Below are positions 8,901 through 17,624 of a stretch of 64,000 bases of DNA, in pieces. Numbering within the stretch: the stretch's first letter is position 1; each line of letters begins with the position of its first letter. The notes beneath the pieces were generated by a model. That model had not been told where the DNA came from, ran no database searches, and was given only the letters and a program-made list of their open reading frames with translations. The stretch covers positions 74,765-138,764 of the forward strand of contig JAEZCC010000045.1 of the NCBI GenBank assembly GCA_023412715.1. The letters are read 5' to 3'. Source of the stretch: Bacillota bacterium. Its GTDB lineage: Bacteria; Bacillota; Clostridia; Oscillospirales; Acutalibacteraceae. Made by a program: the position numbers and the translations under genes.

Positions 8901-11781
8901 GAATTACAAATACCTCTATCTTCTCGGCGCAGGAGCCGGCAGCGGCGGCAAGAGCGGCACCTTCACGGTGAAGATGTCCGACGGCACGAAGGTGACGAAG
9001 AATCTGGAGTTCGCCGACTGGAACACGAACCTTTCCGGCTGGGACCGCTTCACCAACAGGGATCTTTACCCTTATGTGAAAGATCAGGTCGGGTACTTCT
9101 TCACGCATTTCCACAACGGCGCCACGGATCGGATGACGGTGGACAATTATCTGTTCGTCTACGCCATTCCGCTCAACCCGGCGAAGCGGCTCGATTCAAT
9201 TGAACTTCCGACCGCGAGCGGCATTAAAATTGCGGCAATCTCCGCGGCGGACAGCGATTACCTGAGGACCATGAAGACAACCGAAGCGAGCACGGAGGCC
9301 CTTTCCGCGATTACGGGCGTCCACGCTTCTCTGGTAGAGGCTTCGGGCAATCAGGTAAACGTCACATGGGATCCGGCGAGCGGAATTACCAGCTACAGGA
9401 TTTACCGCGGCACCACCGCGGACTTCACGCTGGATAACGCCACCTACGTCGGCTCGGCCCTCAGCACGCAGAACAGCTTTGTCGATACGCTTCCCTACCG
9501 AGGCGAGTTCGTTTACAAAGTCGTCGGCAGCGACTCTTCGCAGAATCAGACGCTGCTGTCGGACGCCTCCGAGGTAATCACAGGCGGGCTGGACAACGCC
9601 TTCCTGACCGTGCCTCAGGCCGAAATCACGGCTCCCGTGGCCCTGGCCCCCGGCGGATACTCCGGTGAAGAGCCTTACAGGGCCTGCGACGGCAATACCT
9701 CGACAAAATGGTGCTACCGTGCGAACGGCATCTATCTGCAGGTGGACCTGGGAGAAGGCAACGACTGGAAAATCTCCCGGTTCACCCTGATCAACGCGGG
9801 GGCGGAACGCACGGATTATATCACCAGAGATTTCCGCATCGAGTGCAGCGACGACGGGAATACTTGGACAACAATCAAAGACATCCAGGGGAATACGCTC
9901 AATAAGGTCGACATTGCCCTGGACACGCCGGTTACGTCCAGATATTTCAAACTGGTCCCCTATTACGCCGGGCAGGTCTCCGGAGAAGCGAACTGCCCGA
10001 GAATCTATGAATTCCAGGCGTGGGGCACGTCGGACAAAATTTATACCCCCTCCGCGCAGAATCTTACGGCCAGCGTCCGCTCAGGCCTGGAGGATCCTGA
10101 AAGGGCGACTTTCACGGGTGGTTACGAGTATGAAAACGCCGGCCCGTCCGGAACGGAAGGCCAGACGACGCTCCAGTGGTCCAAGAGCACGGACGGAACG
10201 ACCTTCGAACCGATTCCGGACGCGACGGGAAAAACATTTACGACGGACGCCAATAACGCTCTGAGCTGGAAGGCCGTCAAGTTTGCGGTGACCCCGGTCG
10301 ACAAAAACGGCGTCACCGGCAAGACGGCAGAAAAGATCATGGTTCTGAACGATCCGGATGCAGATTTCCTTCTGGGCAATTCCGTCTCGGCTTCCCATCA
10401 GTTCAAGGACGCCGAAGACGGAGCGATGCTCACGGACGGGAGCTTTACGACCAAATGGTGTGCGGACGGCGTGTATCCCAGCAGCCCGAGGACTGCCGTC
10501 ATTGACACCCAGGGGGTTTACGGCTTCAGCAAGATCGTGCTCTGGCACGCGACAGGGCCGATCGACGCGAAAATACCGGGCGCAAACACGGCGGACAACA
10601 AAACGGCCTGGAACACGAGGGACTATAATCTCTATGTCAGCAGCGACAAGCAGAACTGGCGGCAGATTACCTCCGTAACGGGCAACACGGACTCCATCAC
10701 CACGCACACCTACGAGCCCGGGACCGCGGTGGGACGCTACCTCAAGGTGGAGGTCACCAAGGGCGTCGACTTCGGCGAAGACGGCAATTCTCCCGTCGAC
10801 GGCAACAGCTGCGTGCGGATCTACGAGGTGCAGGGCTACGGCACGCTCCTGAACTTTGTGCCGGACGAATCCGAAACAATCAGCGACATCACCCCGGAGA
10901 ACGTGACCGTCACAAACGAGACGGCGCAGAGGCTCCCCCTTGTGGGCGATCAGCTGAAGGTGAACTTCGACGCAGCGGCGCAGTATGTCGACCTGGCGAG
11001 GTTCAGGTGGCAGATTGCCGATTCCAAGAGGGGCCCGTATACGGCCATCCCCGATTCCTACAGCGATACCCTGACGGTAGACAGCAGCTTTTACGGAAAA
11101 TGGATCCGCGCGAACGTCAGGATCGACCAGGGCCCGACGGTTTCCAGCGAACCGGTGAAAATTTCTGAAAATGCGGCGGGTTCCGGAAAGATCTCCTCGT
11201 TCTATCCCTTGAATCCCGAGGTACAGACCCAAAAGGTCGCCTACGGGACCACTCTTGAGGAATTGAATCTTCCCTCGGTGCTGAAAGCGGTAGTAGACGG
11301 CATCTCCAACGTACTGGTCAATGTCAGGAAATGGGTGTCTTTTCTCGCCTATGATCCGCTTCGGGCCGGCACGTACACATTCGCCCCTGTCCTTGACAGC
11401 GGCTATGCGGTAGAATGGGGCGCTGCTCCGCCCAGGATTCAGGTGGAAGTGGGCAGGAATCCCCAGAAGACGATTTCCTCGCTCTGCCCGCTGCCGAATT
11501 CGGCAGCCAGGCAGAAAGCAGCCTACGGGACGCCCCTTTCCGCTTTGAATCTTCCGGCGTCGCTGGAAGCGGTCGTGGACGGGGCAAAGGAAACCATCGG
11601 CGGAATTACCTGGTCCGCCAACCGTCCTTATAACCCCTGCGCCCCCGGCATCTATATCTTCACGGCCGTTCTGCCCCAAGGCTATACCCTGGCAAAGAAT
11701 GCGGAGGAACCGATCCTGTATGTGACGGTGCAGCAAAGGCCCTGCGGCGGCGGCAGGCCGACCGAAGCACCGCAACAATAA
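5908..11781 (+). CDS. secreted multidomain GH38 alpha-mannosidase
   Basis: A 1957-residue secreted enzyme that would remove alpha-mannose residues from glycans outside the cell. Signal peptide about 1-32. The GH38 catalytic module opens with PNAHIDTAW (zinc ligands H58, D60) and holds the nucleophile D171 in GYVPDTFG. The C-terminal GH38 beta domains extend to about 920. Then follow an FN3-like domain (about 1131-1228), two discoidin (F5/8 type C) carbohydrate-binding domains (about 1232-1374 and 1481-1647), and two copies of an Ig-like repeat (about 1761-1848, 1851-1948) with matching YGT.L..LNLP...AVVDG and AGTYTF/PGIYIF motifs. There is no LPXTG, SLH or terminal membrane span, so it is probably released or held by its binding domains. 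Transcribed alone, closed by a strong terminator. Confidence 0.9.
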   Translation: MTNWNKDFHRKLLALILSGATALSLFAPVTAMAAPSENPPSNAVVDSGWTMYLVPNAHIDTAWQWPFEETARDIISATFSKAVNALKSNPDYKFTMSASKHYEWAKEYYPEIYADIKDLIKKGQWDNPGGQVVEPDLNLPSGESLVRQGLEAQRFFQKEFGQMSTVGYVPDTFGFTGQFPQILKKSGMNSFLTTKLNWQDTNVQRDSDILKWKGIDGSQVLAYVPMHDYVQIYSDSQIVSALKRNNQTGKETGVKEALGLMGAGDHGGGPDESQYAKVLQQNGSAGVDGAQVKLSTITQFFNDVSEKESANIASSNVRTANGEMYFENHRGTYTSWARVKKYNRQNEVLAEKAEKAATLGNWLGVLPDAGSDSIDKAWDKILVNQFHDILPGSSIPYQYQNTYNNQELAKNLLNNVESNGLQAMAYRADTRTGVCGTPVMVFNPLSWGRDDTTEVTVNYSGRIPDDLAVYDTRTNRKVASSIVAKDAKSGRVTVSFEAKDLPAMGYKVFDIRKGSGASKNDLTVRQDADAVTLENGSLKVVIDKATGDIKQIYNKKDGNRQVFADGYEGNELQILKDTGGTDYPAWNVIQSEMSADPVAILNTAPDSIQVVQDTSEEKVVRISRTWSQSTLTQDIVLDADSDRVDVRMNVNWNEDNRMLKIAFPFASDANQASYEIAYGSVDRPTTRDNSVDAAKFEVSGHKWADVTDNSKQFGTSILNDSKYGWDALKINQNGNPATRLRLTAIRSPIGSGVRNPSSWAPAAYNIDKTEHNFTYSIYPHAGTWQQADTVRKADELNYKAEPLQVDSHMSRGLGASDSFASSSADNVIISALKTPEDAQGSKTKMILRVYESEGKAGTPVTVTLPSAVKSAKEVNMIEYDDSSLNKPISVRGNKIMFNMGPYEITTIALDLAPYANGKKNVSLKDAQADLFQYYNVDAVSSNDKKNDGGFDGKGDTVPAELWPKTVKFQGIDFNLGPSKDGYKNMVQANGQKIALPKGNYKYLYLLGAGAGSGGKSGTFTVKMSDGTKVTKNLEFADWNTNLSGWDRFTNRDLYPYVKDQVGYFFTHFHNGATDRMTVDNYLFVYAIPLNPAKRLDSIELPTASGIKIAAISAADSDYLRTMKTTEASTEALSAITGVHASLVEASGNQVNVTWDPASGITSYRIYRGTTADFTLDNATYVGSALSTQNSFVDTLPYRGEFVYKVVGSDSSQNQTLLSDASEVITGGLDNAFLTVPQAEITAPVALAPGGYSGEEPYRACDGNTSTKWCYRANGIYLQVDLGEGNDWKISRFTLINAGAERTDYITRDFRIECSDDGNTWTTIKDIQGNTLNKVDIALDTPVTSRYFKLVPYYAGQVSGEANCPRIYEFQAWGTSDKIYTPSAQNLTASVRSGLEDPERATFTGGYEYENAGPSGTEGQTTLQWSKSTDGTTFEPIPDATGKTFTTDANNALSWKAVKFAVTPVDKNGVTGKTAEKIMVLNDPDADFLLGNSVSASHQFKDAEDGAMLTDGSFTTKWCADGVYPSSPRTAVIDTQGVYGFSKIVLWHATGPIDAKIPGANTADNKTAWNTRDYNLYVSSDKQNWRQITSVTGNTDSITTHTYEPGTAVGRYLKVEVTKGVDFGEDGNSPVDGNSCVRIYEVQGYGTLLNFVPDESETISDITPENVTVTNETAQRLPLVGDQLKVNFDAAAQYVDLARFRWQIADSKRGPYTAIPDSYSDTLTVDSSFYGKWIRANVRIDQGPTVSSEPVKISENAAGSGKISSFYPLNPEVQTQKVAYGTTLEELNLPSVLKAVVDGISNVLVNVRKWVSFLAYDPLRAGTYTFAPVLDSGYAVEWGAAPPRIQVEVGRNPQKTISSLCPLPNSAARQKAAYGTPLSALNLPASLEAVVDGAKETIGGITWSANRPYNPCAPGIYIFTAVLPQGYTLAKNAEEPILYVTVQQRPCGGGRPTEAPQQ

Positions 11782-11886
11782 CTCTATCCTGCGGCCGGGA
11801 ACGGAAAGGCTTCCGCCTGTGCCGCGAAGCGGATTTCTGCTGAAATACCGCGCGTGACACGTACATTTTGATATCCCGGCTTCCCA

Positions 11887-11925
11887 AAGACAAGAGGATT
11901 GGTCTGTGACCAATCCTCTTGTCTT
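11887..11925 (+). terminator. bidirectional Rho-independent terminator
   Basis: A perfect 18-base stem from AAGACAAGAGG to CCTCTTGTCTT with loop TGT, followed by TATTTG. It separates the GH38 gene from the converging flippase gene. Confidence 0.85.
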
Positions 11926-11959
11926 ATTTGCCGCGAAGAGAGGATCCCGGCGGCAGGCC

Positions 11960-13495
11960 TTATCTTTTCCTAAAAAGCGCGGGGATGCGGATAAAGCCTT
12001 TCAGATACCGAAACTCTTTTGTCCGGCAAAAAGCAAGAAAGAGCAGAAGATTGGGGAAGATCAGGCAAATCCCGCATTTTGCGGCGAAGCTGAGAACGGA
12101 GTACCCCGGCACCAGCGCGCACAGATACCACGAGAAAAGCCCGGCCGTAAAAATCAGCGCCGTGTAAAAGACATACCGGACGAAATAAGGGGCCGCAGAG
12201 CGGTGAAAGCCGTGATGGAACAAAACGAACGGCTCCACCCAGAAATCAATCGCCATGGTGCTGATAAACGTCCCAATGAAAACGCCGGAGACGCCGAAAC
12301 GCGGGGCCAGAAGGATGGACATGCCCAGGTTGACGGCCGCCTCCACAATCGACCGGTACCGGTCGTACCAGAACAGCCCAAGGGCGGTTTTGAACGTGAT
12401 GGTCGTCTGCCGCATTCCGGTGGCGTAAAAGTTCAGCACAATCCAAAAGACGACCGGCATCGGGAACAGCAGTTCCTCTCCCCTGCCCGTCCACGTCATC
12501 CACAGGCGGATGAACGGGTTGAACAGGCAGAGCAGGCAGACGGAGCAGAACCCGAAAATCCAGAATCCCGCGAAATTGACGGAGAGGTAAACCTCATAGG
12601 ACTTCCGGTCGCTTTCCTCCGCGCCGAGATTCCCCACGCTGGCGACGATGCCGTTGAAGATCTGGGAAGTCAGGTTATTCAAAGTGGCGGTGATCAGAAG
12701 ATAGTTGGAGTAAATGCCGACGCTGACGAGGCCGAAGAATTTGGAGATGAGAAGGTTGTCGGTCCCGTTCACGACAGCCCCGCCGATTTTGTTCATGAAC
12801 ATGGCCCGGATATTTTTAAAAACGGAATCCCTGTCCGCCTTCGCGAGCCTTGCGTGCCGGTAGCGCTTCAGATAGGGATACATTTTTTCGGCCTTGATCC
12901 CAAGAAAAAAATTGGTGAAAAAGCTGAACAGAATCTGTACGCACAGGTACAGGATAAAGTTCTTCGTACGGAACAGGATAAAAATCTGAAGGACGTTCTG
13001 CACGATGCAGAACCCGTACTGATACAGCGTGCAGACGTAGCCCTTCTGGTCCGCAAGGATAATGTTCTGTTTATAAGAAAAGAAATAGGTGACGGCGCTG
13101 TTGAAGACATAGAGCAGGTAAATGAGCATGAGGTCCGGGATGCCCGGTGAACCGCTGATGAAGAAATGATAAAACGGCGTCAGGGCAAGCCCCGCCGCGG
13201 CGACGATGAGCCCGACCACGTGGTACGCCCGTTTATAAAGGCCCATCAGCGCGCCGAGCTTCCTGCGGTCGTTTTCCGCGAGAGGCTTGTACATGCTGAA
13301 AATAATCGAGGTCCCGATTCCCAGCTCCGCCAGCGACAACAGCGAAAGGATATTGCTGAACAGGCCGCTGACGCCGAGGTAGGCCTCCCCGAGCGTCCGG
13401 ATGAAAACGGTCCGGCAGACAAAGCTCAGCAAAACGCCCAGCAGCTGGCTGGCGAGATTCACCGCGATATTCTTGATGGAATTTTTACTTCGCAC
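11960..13495 (-). CDS. polysaccharide/lipid flippase (Wzx/MATE-like)
   Basis: A 511-residue polytopic membrane protein with about 12-14 hydrophobic helices. The N-terminus NSIKNIAVNLASQLLGVLLSF and the following RTVFIRTLGEAYLGVSGLFSN, LSLAELGIGTSIIFSMY are typical of polysaccharide-transport (PST/Wzx) flippases of Gram-positive bacteria. It would move a lipid-linked sugar unit across the membrane. I use the GTG at 13495, which precedes VRSKNSIKNI; a weak AAGGTAG lies upstream and the longer frame to 13573 has no family resemblance. No glycosyltransferase genes adjoin it, so its substrate is unclear. Confidence 0.8.
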   Translation of the reverse strand: MRSKNSIKNIAVNLASQLLGVLLSFVCRTVFIRTLGEAYLGVSGLFSNILSLLSLAELGIGTSIIFSMYKPLAENDRRKLGALMGLYKRAYHVVGLIVAAAGLALTPFYHFFISGSPGIPDLMLIYLLYVFNSAVTYFFSYKQNIILADQKGYVCTLYQYGFCIVQNVLQIFILFRTKNFILYLCVQILFSFFTNFFLGIKAEKMYPYLKRYRHARLAKADRDSVFKNIRAMFMNKIGGAVVNGTDNLLISKFFGLVSVGIYSNYLLITATLNNLTSQIFNGIVASVGNLGAEESDRKSYEVYLSVNFAGFWIFGFCSVCLLCLFNPFIRLWMTWTGRGEELLFPMPVVFWIVLNFYATGMRQTTITFKTALGLFWYDRYRSIVEAAVNLGMSILLAPRFGVSGVFIGTFISTMAIDFWVEPFVLFHHGFHRSAAPYFVRYVFYTALIFTAGLFSWYLCALVPGYSVLSFAAKCGICLIFPNLLLFLAFCRTKEFRYLKGFIRIPALFRKR

Positions 13496-13684
13496 AAATC
13501 CACTACCTTTTTTAACATAAAAAATATGATAACATGAATTTCTTAAAGATTTTTCCCGTTCGGCAAATAGCAAGGCAGTTCGTACCGAAAATGCCCGCGG
13601 TCTAATGGGATTTTAATCTTCGCCGTTTACAATAATCGGGATTCGGATGAATCTTTTTCAGGCGCCGATTTACGGGGTTTTTCG

Positions 13685-13867
13685 ATGTCTTACCGGCGCT
13701 TTCTCGGGTACAATGTCGCGGGCGGCATCTCAAGGGTGACGCTTCTTTTCCGCATGGCTATGTCAAAAGCCATTTCAGCCTGGTGGTCATCGCCATCATC
13801 CTTATTTCCATCCCTGCCGGCGGTCATTATGTTTATCCGGAACAAACGGCATAAGCGGAATCCTTGA
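13685..13867 (+). pseudogene. DedA (VTT) family C-terminal relic with frameshifts
   Basis: Three frames together spell the end of a DedA membrane protein. MSYRRFLGYNVAGGIS starts in frame 1 (13685). GYVKSHFSLVVIAIILISI follows in a second frame (about 13754-13816). LPAVIMFIRNKRHKRNP then resumes frame 1 and ends at 13867. At least two indels are needed, one close to an extra C in ATCCCTGCC. The N-terminal two thirds of the family are absent. This is a decayed gene; an intact DedA domain is present at 16078-17289. Confidence 0.65.
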
Positions 13868-13969
13868 AAACGGGGAAAACTTTTGCCATGGAGAGAAAAT
13901 TTTCCGCCTGGTTTTTCCATTGCGGAGTATAATAACGGAAGATAGCCAATCCGCGGGGAGGAATTCCGT

Positions 13970-14665
13970 TTGGAACACGCGAAGCTGCTGATTATTGAGG
14001 ACGAAAAACCGCTTGCCCGTCTGCTGGAGCTTGCGCTCACCCATGAGGGCTGCACGGTGCAGAAGGAATACGACGGGGCCGGCGGGCTGCGGCGCGTCCC
14101 CCTGTTCGAGCCGGACCTCATCCTGCTTGACATCATGCTCCCCGGCATGGACGGCATGGAGGTCTGCCGGAAGGTGCGGGAATTTTCCGACGTTCCCATC
14201 CTCATGCTCACGGCAAGGGACGCGACCGCCGACAAGGTGGCCGGCCTTGACACCGGCGCCAACGACTATATCACCAAGCCTTTTGAGATGGACGAGCTGC
14301 TGGCGCGGGTGCGGGCCGGACTGAGGCGCCGCGAAAAGCCCGCCGAAACGCCGTCCGTCCTGGCGGTAAAGGATCTGTGGATCGACCTGCCGCGCCACGT
14401 GGTGAAGCGCGGGGACACCGTGATTCCGCTGACCAGACGCGAATTCGACCTGCTGGTCTGTCTGGCGCGCAACCGCGGGATTGTGCTGAGCCGGGAACAG
14501 ATTCTGGACCGTGTCTGGGGGCTGGATTACGAGGGGGAAGCCAACGTGGTGGACGTCTACATCCGCTATCTGCGCGGCAAAATCGACGAATCTTTCGAAC
14601 CAAAGCTCATCCACACCGTAAGGGGGTTCGGCTATGTCCTGGAAGACAAGCCTCTCGGTGCCTGA
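13970..14665 (+). CDS. OmpR-family response regulator
   Basis: A 231-residue two-component regulator. The receiver domain (about 1-118) has the acidic pair in IIEDEK, the phospho-acceptor Asp in DLILLDIMLPGMDG, the Thr in MLTARD and the Lys in YITKPF. The C-terminal winged helix (about 130-226) has LTRREFDLLVCLARN and NVVDVYIRYLRGKID. The start is TTG, supported by GGGGAGGA 8 bases upstream; a TATAAT lies at 13928-13933 but without a clear -35 box. It overlaps the histidine kinase gene by 32 bases, so the two are one operon. The target is not evident; the DedA-PAP2 gene or the exported-protein/ABC operon nearby are candidates. Confidence 0.95.
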   Translation: MEHAKLLIIEDEKPLARLLELALTHEGCTVQKEYDGAGGLRRVPLFEPDLILLDIMLPGMDGMEVCRKVREFSDVPILMLTARDATADKVAGLDTGANDYITKPFEMDELLARVRAGLRRREKPAETPSVLAVKDLWIDLPRHVVKRGDTVIPLTRREFDLLVCLARNRGIVLSREQILDRVWGLDYEGEANVVDVYIRYLRGKIDESFEPKLIHTVRGFGYVLEDKPLGA

Positions 14666-16037
14666 CCGCCTGAAGCCGCACAAGCTTTCCTGGACGCTCA
14701 CGTGCATTTATGCAGTCCTCTTCTCGGCGGTCCTGATTGCCCTGAACGCCGGGACGCTGTTCGGCGTCCGGTATTTTATGGTCAAAGAAGCGAAGTCCCA
14801 GGTGCGCAGCAGCACCGCCCATACGCTCGGCCTGATTGTTTCCTCGACGGGCCAGGCCGACCTTCTGGATCCCCGCGAGCTGAGCGAATCCGGTACGGCC
14901 CCTGAGATCGGCGTCCGGATCACCGACGCGGCCGGAAAAACGGTGGGAACTTCCGGCGAAGCCGTGAGCGGGCTGCCCGCCCCGTCTTCGAACATCGGCG
15001 TCCCGACGAAGACCGAGCTGAACGACCGCCACCTGATTGTCGAAAACGAGCGGATCACGAAAAACGGCAGGCTGCTCGGCTATCTGCAGGTGTCCTACGA
15101 CATGCATGCAGACTATCACTTTATCAAGCTTCTTTTCGTTTTCATGGCCTTTGCCGACCTGCTCGGCGTCGCGCTTTCCGTTTTCGCCGGAATCCTGCTC
15201 AGCAGGCGGGCGCTCCGGCCGATCGACCGGCTGACCGCCGCCGCCAAACGCATCAGCGCGAGCGACCTGGATCAAAGGGTGGAGGTCGGCACGGCGGACG
15301 ACGAGCTTTCCCGGCTGGCCGCGACCTTCAACGAGATGATCGAACGGCTGCAGCAGTCCTTCCAAAAGCAGAACCGGTTTGTCTCAGACGCCTCGCACGA
15401 GCTGCGCACGCCCATCGCCGTCATCAAAGGGTATGCCGACCTCATTGACCAGTGGGCCAAAGACGACCCGAAGGTTCTGGAAGAATCCGTCGCGGCCATC
15501 CGCAAAGAGGCGAAAAGCATGACCGGCCTGACGGAAGAGCTGCTGTTCCTCGCGCGGGGCGACAGCGGTGCGCTGACGCTCCACAAGGAGGATTTTCCGG
15601 TTTCCGCCCTGTTTGAAGAGCTGGCCGAAGAAAGCCGGCTGATCGCGCCAAATCATCATTTCGCAAGCTCGGCGCCCGGCGGCCTTCTGCTTCACGCGGA
15701 CCGCAGGCTGCTCAAGCAGGCGCTCCGCGCGCTGACGGACAACGCCGTCAAATATACGCCCGAGGGCGGGGACATCCGGCTGGAGGCGCAGGAATCGGAG
15801 CGCCAGGTCATCCTGCGGGTGCGGGACAACGGAATCGGCATTCCCGAAAGCGAGCGGACGAAGCTTTTCGACCGTTTTTACCGGGTGGACAGGGACCGTT
15901 CCCGCGAAAAGGGAGGCAGCGGCCTCGGGCTTTCCATTGTCAAATGGATTGTGGAAGCACACGGCGGAACGGTGAGGATTGAAGGGAACCCCGATGGAGG
16001 GACCTGTATTGTCATTCAATTGCCGGCGAACCGGTGA
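14634..16037 (+). CDS. membrane sensor histidine kinase
   Basis: A 467-residue kinase that partners the preceding regulator. One membrane span near 20-45, an extracellular sensor of about 110 residues, a second span near 160-185, then a HAMP domain. The dimerisation helix carries H255 in SDASHELRTPIAV. The ATPase domain shows the N box ALTDNAVKYTPEGG, DNGIGIPE, the F box FDRFYRVD and GGSGLGLSI. The architecture matches ArlS/CssS-type envelope-stress sensors. The ATG at 14634 lies inside the regulator gene, which fits translational coupling. All catalytic motifs are present. Confidence 0.95.
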   Translation: MSWKTSLSVPDRLKPHKLSWTLTCIYAVLFSAVLIALNAGTLFGVRYFMVKEAKSQVRSSTAHTLGLIVSSTGQADLLDPRELSESGTAPEIGVRITDAAGKTVGTSGEAVSGLPAPSSNIGVPTKTELNDRHLIVENERITKNGRLLGYLQVSYDMHADYHFIKLLFVFMAFADLLGVALSVFAGILLSRRALRPIDRLTAAAKRISASDLDQRVEVGTADDELSRLAATFNEMIERLQQSFQKQNRFVSDASHELRTPIAVIKGYADLIDQWAKDDPKVLEESVAAIRKEAKSMTGLTEELLFLARGDSGALTLHKEDFPVSALFEELAEESRLIAPNHHFASSAPGGLLLHADRRLLKQALRALTDNAVKYTPEGGDIRLEAQESERQVILRVRDNGIGIPESERTKLFDRFYRVDRDRSREKGGSGLGLSIVKWIVEAHGGTVRIEGNPDGGTCIVIQLPANR

Positions 16038-16046
16038 ACCCGCAAA

Positions 16047-16069
16047 TCCCGCCCGGCAGATGGGCGGGA
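16047..16069. terminator. hairpin between convergent genes
   Basis: Stem TCCCGCCC / GGGCGGGA with a 7-base loop. The T-tract is poor on both strands, so termination strength is uncertain. Confidence 0.5.
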
Positions 16070-16077
16070 ATTCCTGG

Positions 16078-17289
16078 TTATTCCGCCGTCGGGGAAGCCC
16101 CCGGTTTCTGTCTGTCCCGATAAAGCTTTGTCCATGCGACCAGGATGACGAGCCACGAGAACCCCGCCAGAAAGCCGCCGATCACGTCGCTCGCGTAGTG
16201 CACGCCGAGGTAGACCCGGCTGATTCCAATCACCAGAATCAGCAGCGCGAGGGCCGCCGGCACGATTTGCTTCCACGGCCGTCTGAAATGGACGGCGCAC
16301 AGATAAATGAGATACCCGTAAAACGCCGCGCCGATCATGGAATGCCCGCTGGGGTAGCTGTACCCGCTGGCCTGCACGAGGGGCAGAATGTCCGGCCTTG
16401 CCCTGTGAAAAGCGGTTTTAAACAGTAAATTCAGCAGCGAAGCTCCCGCCAGATTGACAACCATCATCTTCCCGAAAAACAGGCCCTTTCTTCTGCGCCG
16501 CAGCACCGCCAGAAACACGGCCGTCCCCGCAATCAGCACATAAGGCGAACCCATATCGGAAATCAGCTTCATCAGGCCCGTCCGATCCTGCGTAATCAGC
16601 CCGGACAGACGCCCGTAAAAATAGGAATCAAAGGGGCTCAGCTCCTTTTCGAGCAGTTCGGAGGTCAGAAGGATGAAGGACATCAGCGAGGCGGAAAGGA
16701 ACAGGACCGGGATTCTGAACCCGCGGCGGAACTGAAAGACAAAAAAAGCATACAGAATCAGGGCGAGGCCCGCCAGCGTATAGATGCCGACGGCCCGGCT
16801 GATGACCGTCCAGTTGCTGCCCGCGACGCTGCCGAGAAGCAGAAACGCGGAACACCAGACCGTCCCGCTGACAAGATTGTAAAGAGCGTTTCTGCGGGCC
16901 TCCACTTTGGCAATGCCGCTCATATAGGGCACAACATGCCGGACGCCGGGAATAAACCGGCTGAAAATGACGTTGAAAGCCTCATGCTTTTTCAGAAGGC
17001 CGTCCGCCCGGTCAAGCTTCTCTTTTGTAAGATGCAGCGGTTTTCCGAGTTTAAGGACAATCGGTTCCCCATAACGGTACCCGACGGCATAAGCCAGCAT
17101 GGATCCCGCGAAGGTGCCGCCGACCGCCAGGGTAATGGACGTCAGGACGTCTTTGCCGGAGCTGAGAAACCCGAGCAGAAGCATCAGCGTTTCGCCCGGT
17201 ATAGGCAGGCCGGCATATTCCAGCAGGAGGCACAGAAAAATCGCCGCGCCTCCGTCATTCCGTATAAATGTAAAAAGGATTTCTTTGAT
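16078..17289 (-). CDS. DedA-PAP2 fusion membrane protein, putative ATC start
   Basis: An N-terminal DedA/VTT domain (EYAGLPIPGE, then SRFIPGVRHVVPYMSGIAKV) is fused to a C-terminal PAP2 phosphatase domain with all three motifs: K-TAFHRA-RP, YPSGHS, and SRVYLGVHYASD. Such fusions are thought to handle undecaprenyl- or phospholipid phosphates in the membrane. The first ATG in frame (17184) would cut off the conserved IPGE segment. Homologous sequence continues to just after GGGGAGG, which lies 8 bases before an in-frame ATC at 17287-17289. No ATG, GTG or TTG exists between the upstream TAA and 17184. I place the start at the ATC (403 residues), with caution. Confidence 0.8.
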   Translation of the reverse strand: MKEILFTFIRNDGGAAIFLCLLLEYAGLPIPGETLMLLLGFLSSGKDVLTSITLAVGGTFAGSMLAYAVGYRYGEPIVLKLGKPLHLTKEKLDRADGLLKKHEAFNVIFSRFIPGVRHVVPYMSGIAKVEARRNALYNLVSGTVWCSAFLLLGSVAGSNWTVISRAVGIYTLAGLALILYAFFVFQFRRGFRIPVLFLSASLMSFILLTSELLEKELSPFDSYFYGRLSGLITQDRTGLMKLISDMGSPYVLIAGTAVFLAVLRRRRKGLFFGKMMVVNLAGASLLNLLFKTAFHRARPDILPLVQASGYSYPSGHSMIGAAFYGYLIYLCAVHFRRPWKQIVPAALALLILVIGISRVYLGVHYASDVIGGFLAGFSWLVILVAWTKLYRDRQKPGASPTAE

Positions 17290-17624
17290 ACCTGCCGCCT
17301 CCCCTTCTTCTTATTCATTCCGTTTCTCCGTCGAAAAATCATATGCCCCGTATCGGTTCCCCCATTTTATACGGATTCTTTCGCCGGCAACTTCCTATTT
17401 TACATCTCAAAATTAGAATGAGGTTAGAAAGCCCGGCCGCAAATCTGAGAAATGGAAGCCAAAAATGTAATCGTCGGGATTTTAATTGACTTCTAATGTT
17501 TTGCTGCTAAAATAGCGTTAGAATACGTCATGAGTCATCGCGGCAGCTTTTTGTGCGCCGCCTGGACGGCGATTCGCCGGCAGGCGCATGATCGGTGCCG
17601 CAAAGTCGGGAAAGGAGCTTCTTT
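17290..17624. other. divergent intergenic region
   Basis: Carries the GGGGAGG ribosome site of the DedA-PAP2 gene (minus) at its left end and the promoter at 17486-17513 plus AAAGGAG site for the exported-protein gene (plus) at its right end. No further gene is seen. Confidence 0.6.
17486..17513 (+). promoter_or_regulatory. sigma-A promoter of the exported-protein/ABC operon
   Basis: TTGACT, 16-base spacer, TAAAAT. It lies about 110 bases before the ATG at 17625. Confidence 0.65.

Noticed and set aside
10081..11913. A 610-codon minus-strand frame across the tail of the mannosidase
   Set aside because: Arg/Gly-rich shadow of the discoidin and Ig-like domains; it also crosses the strong terminator at 11887-11925.
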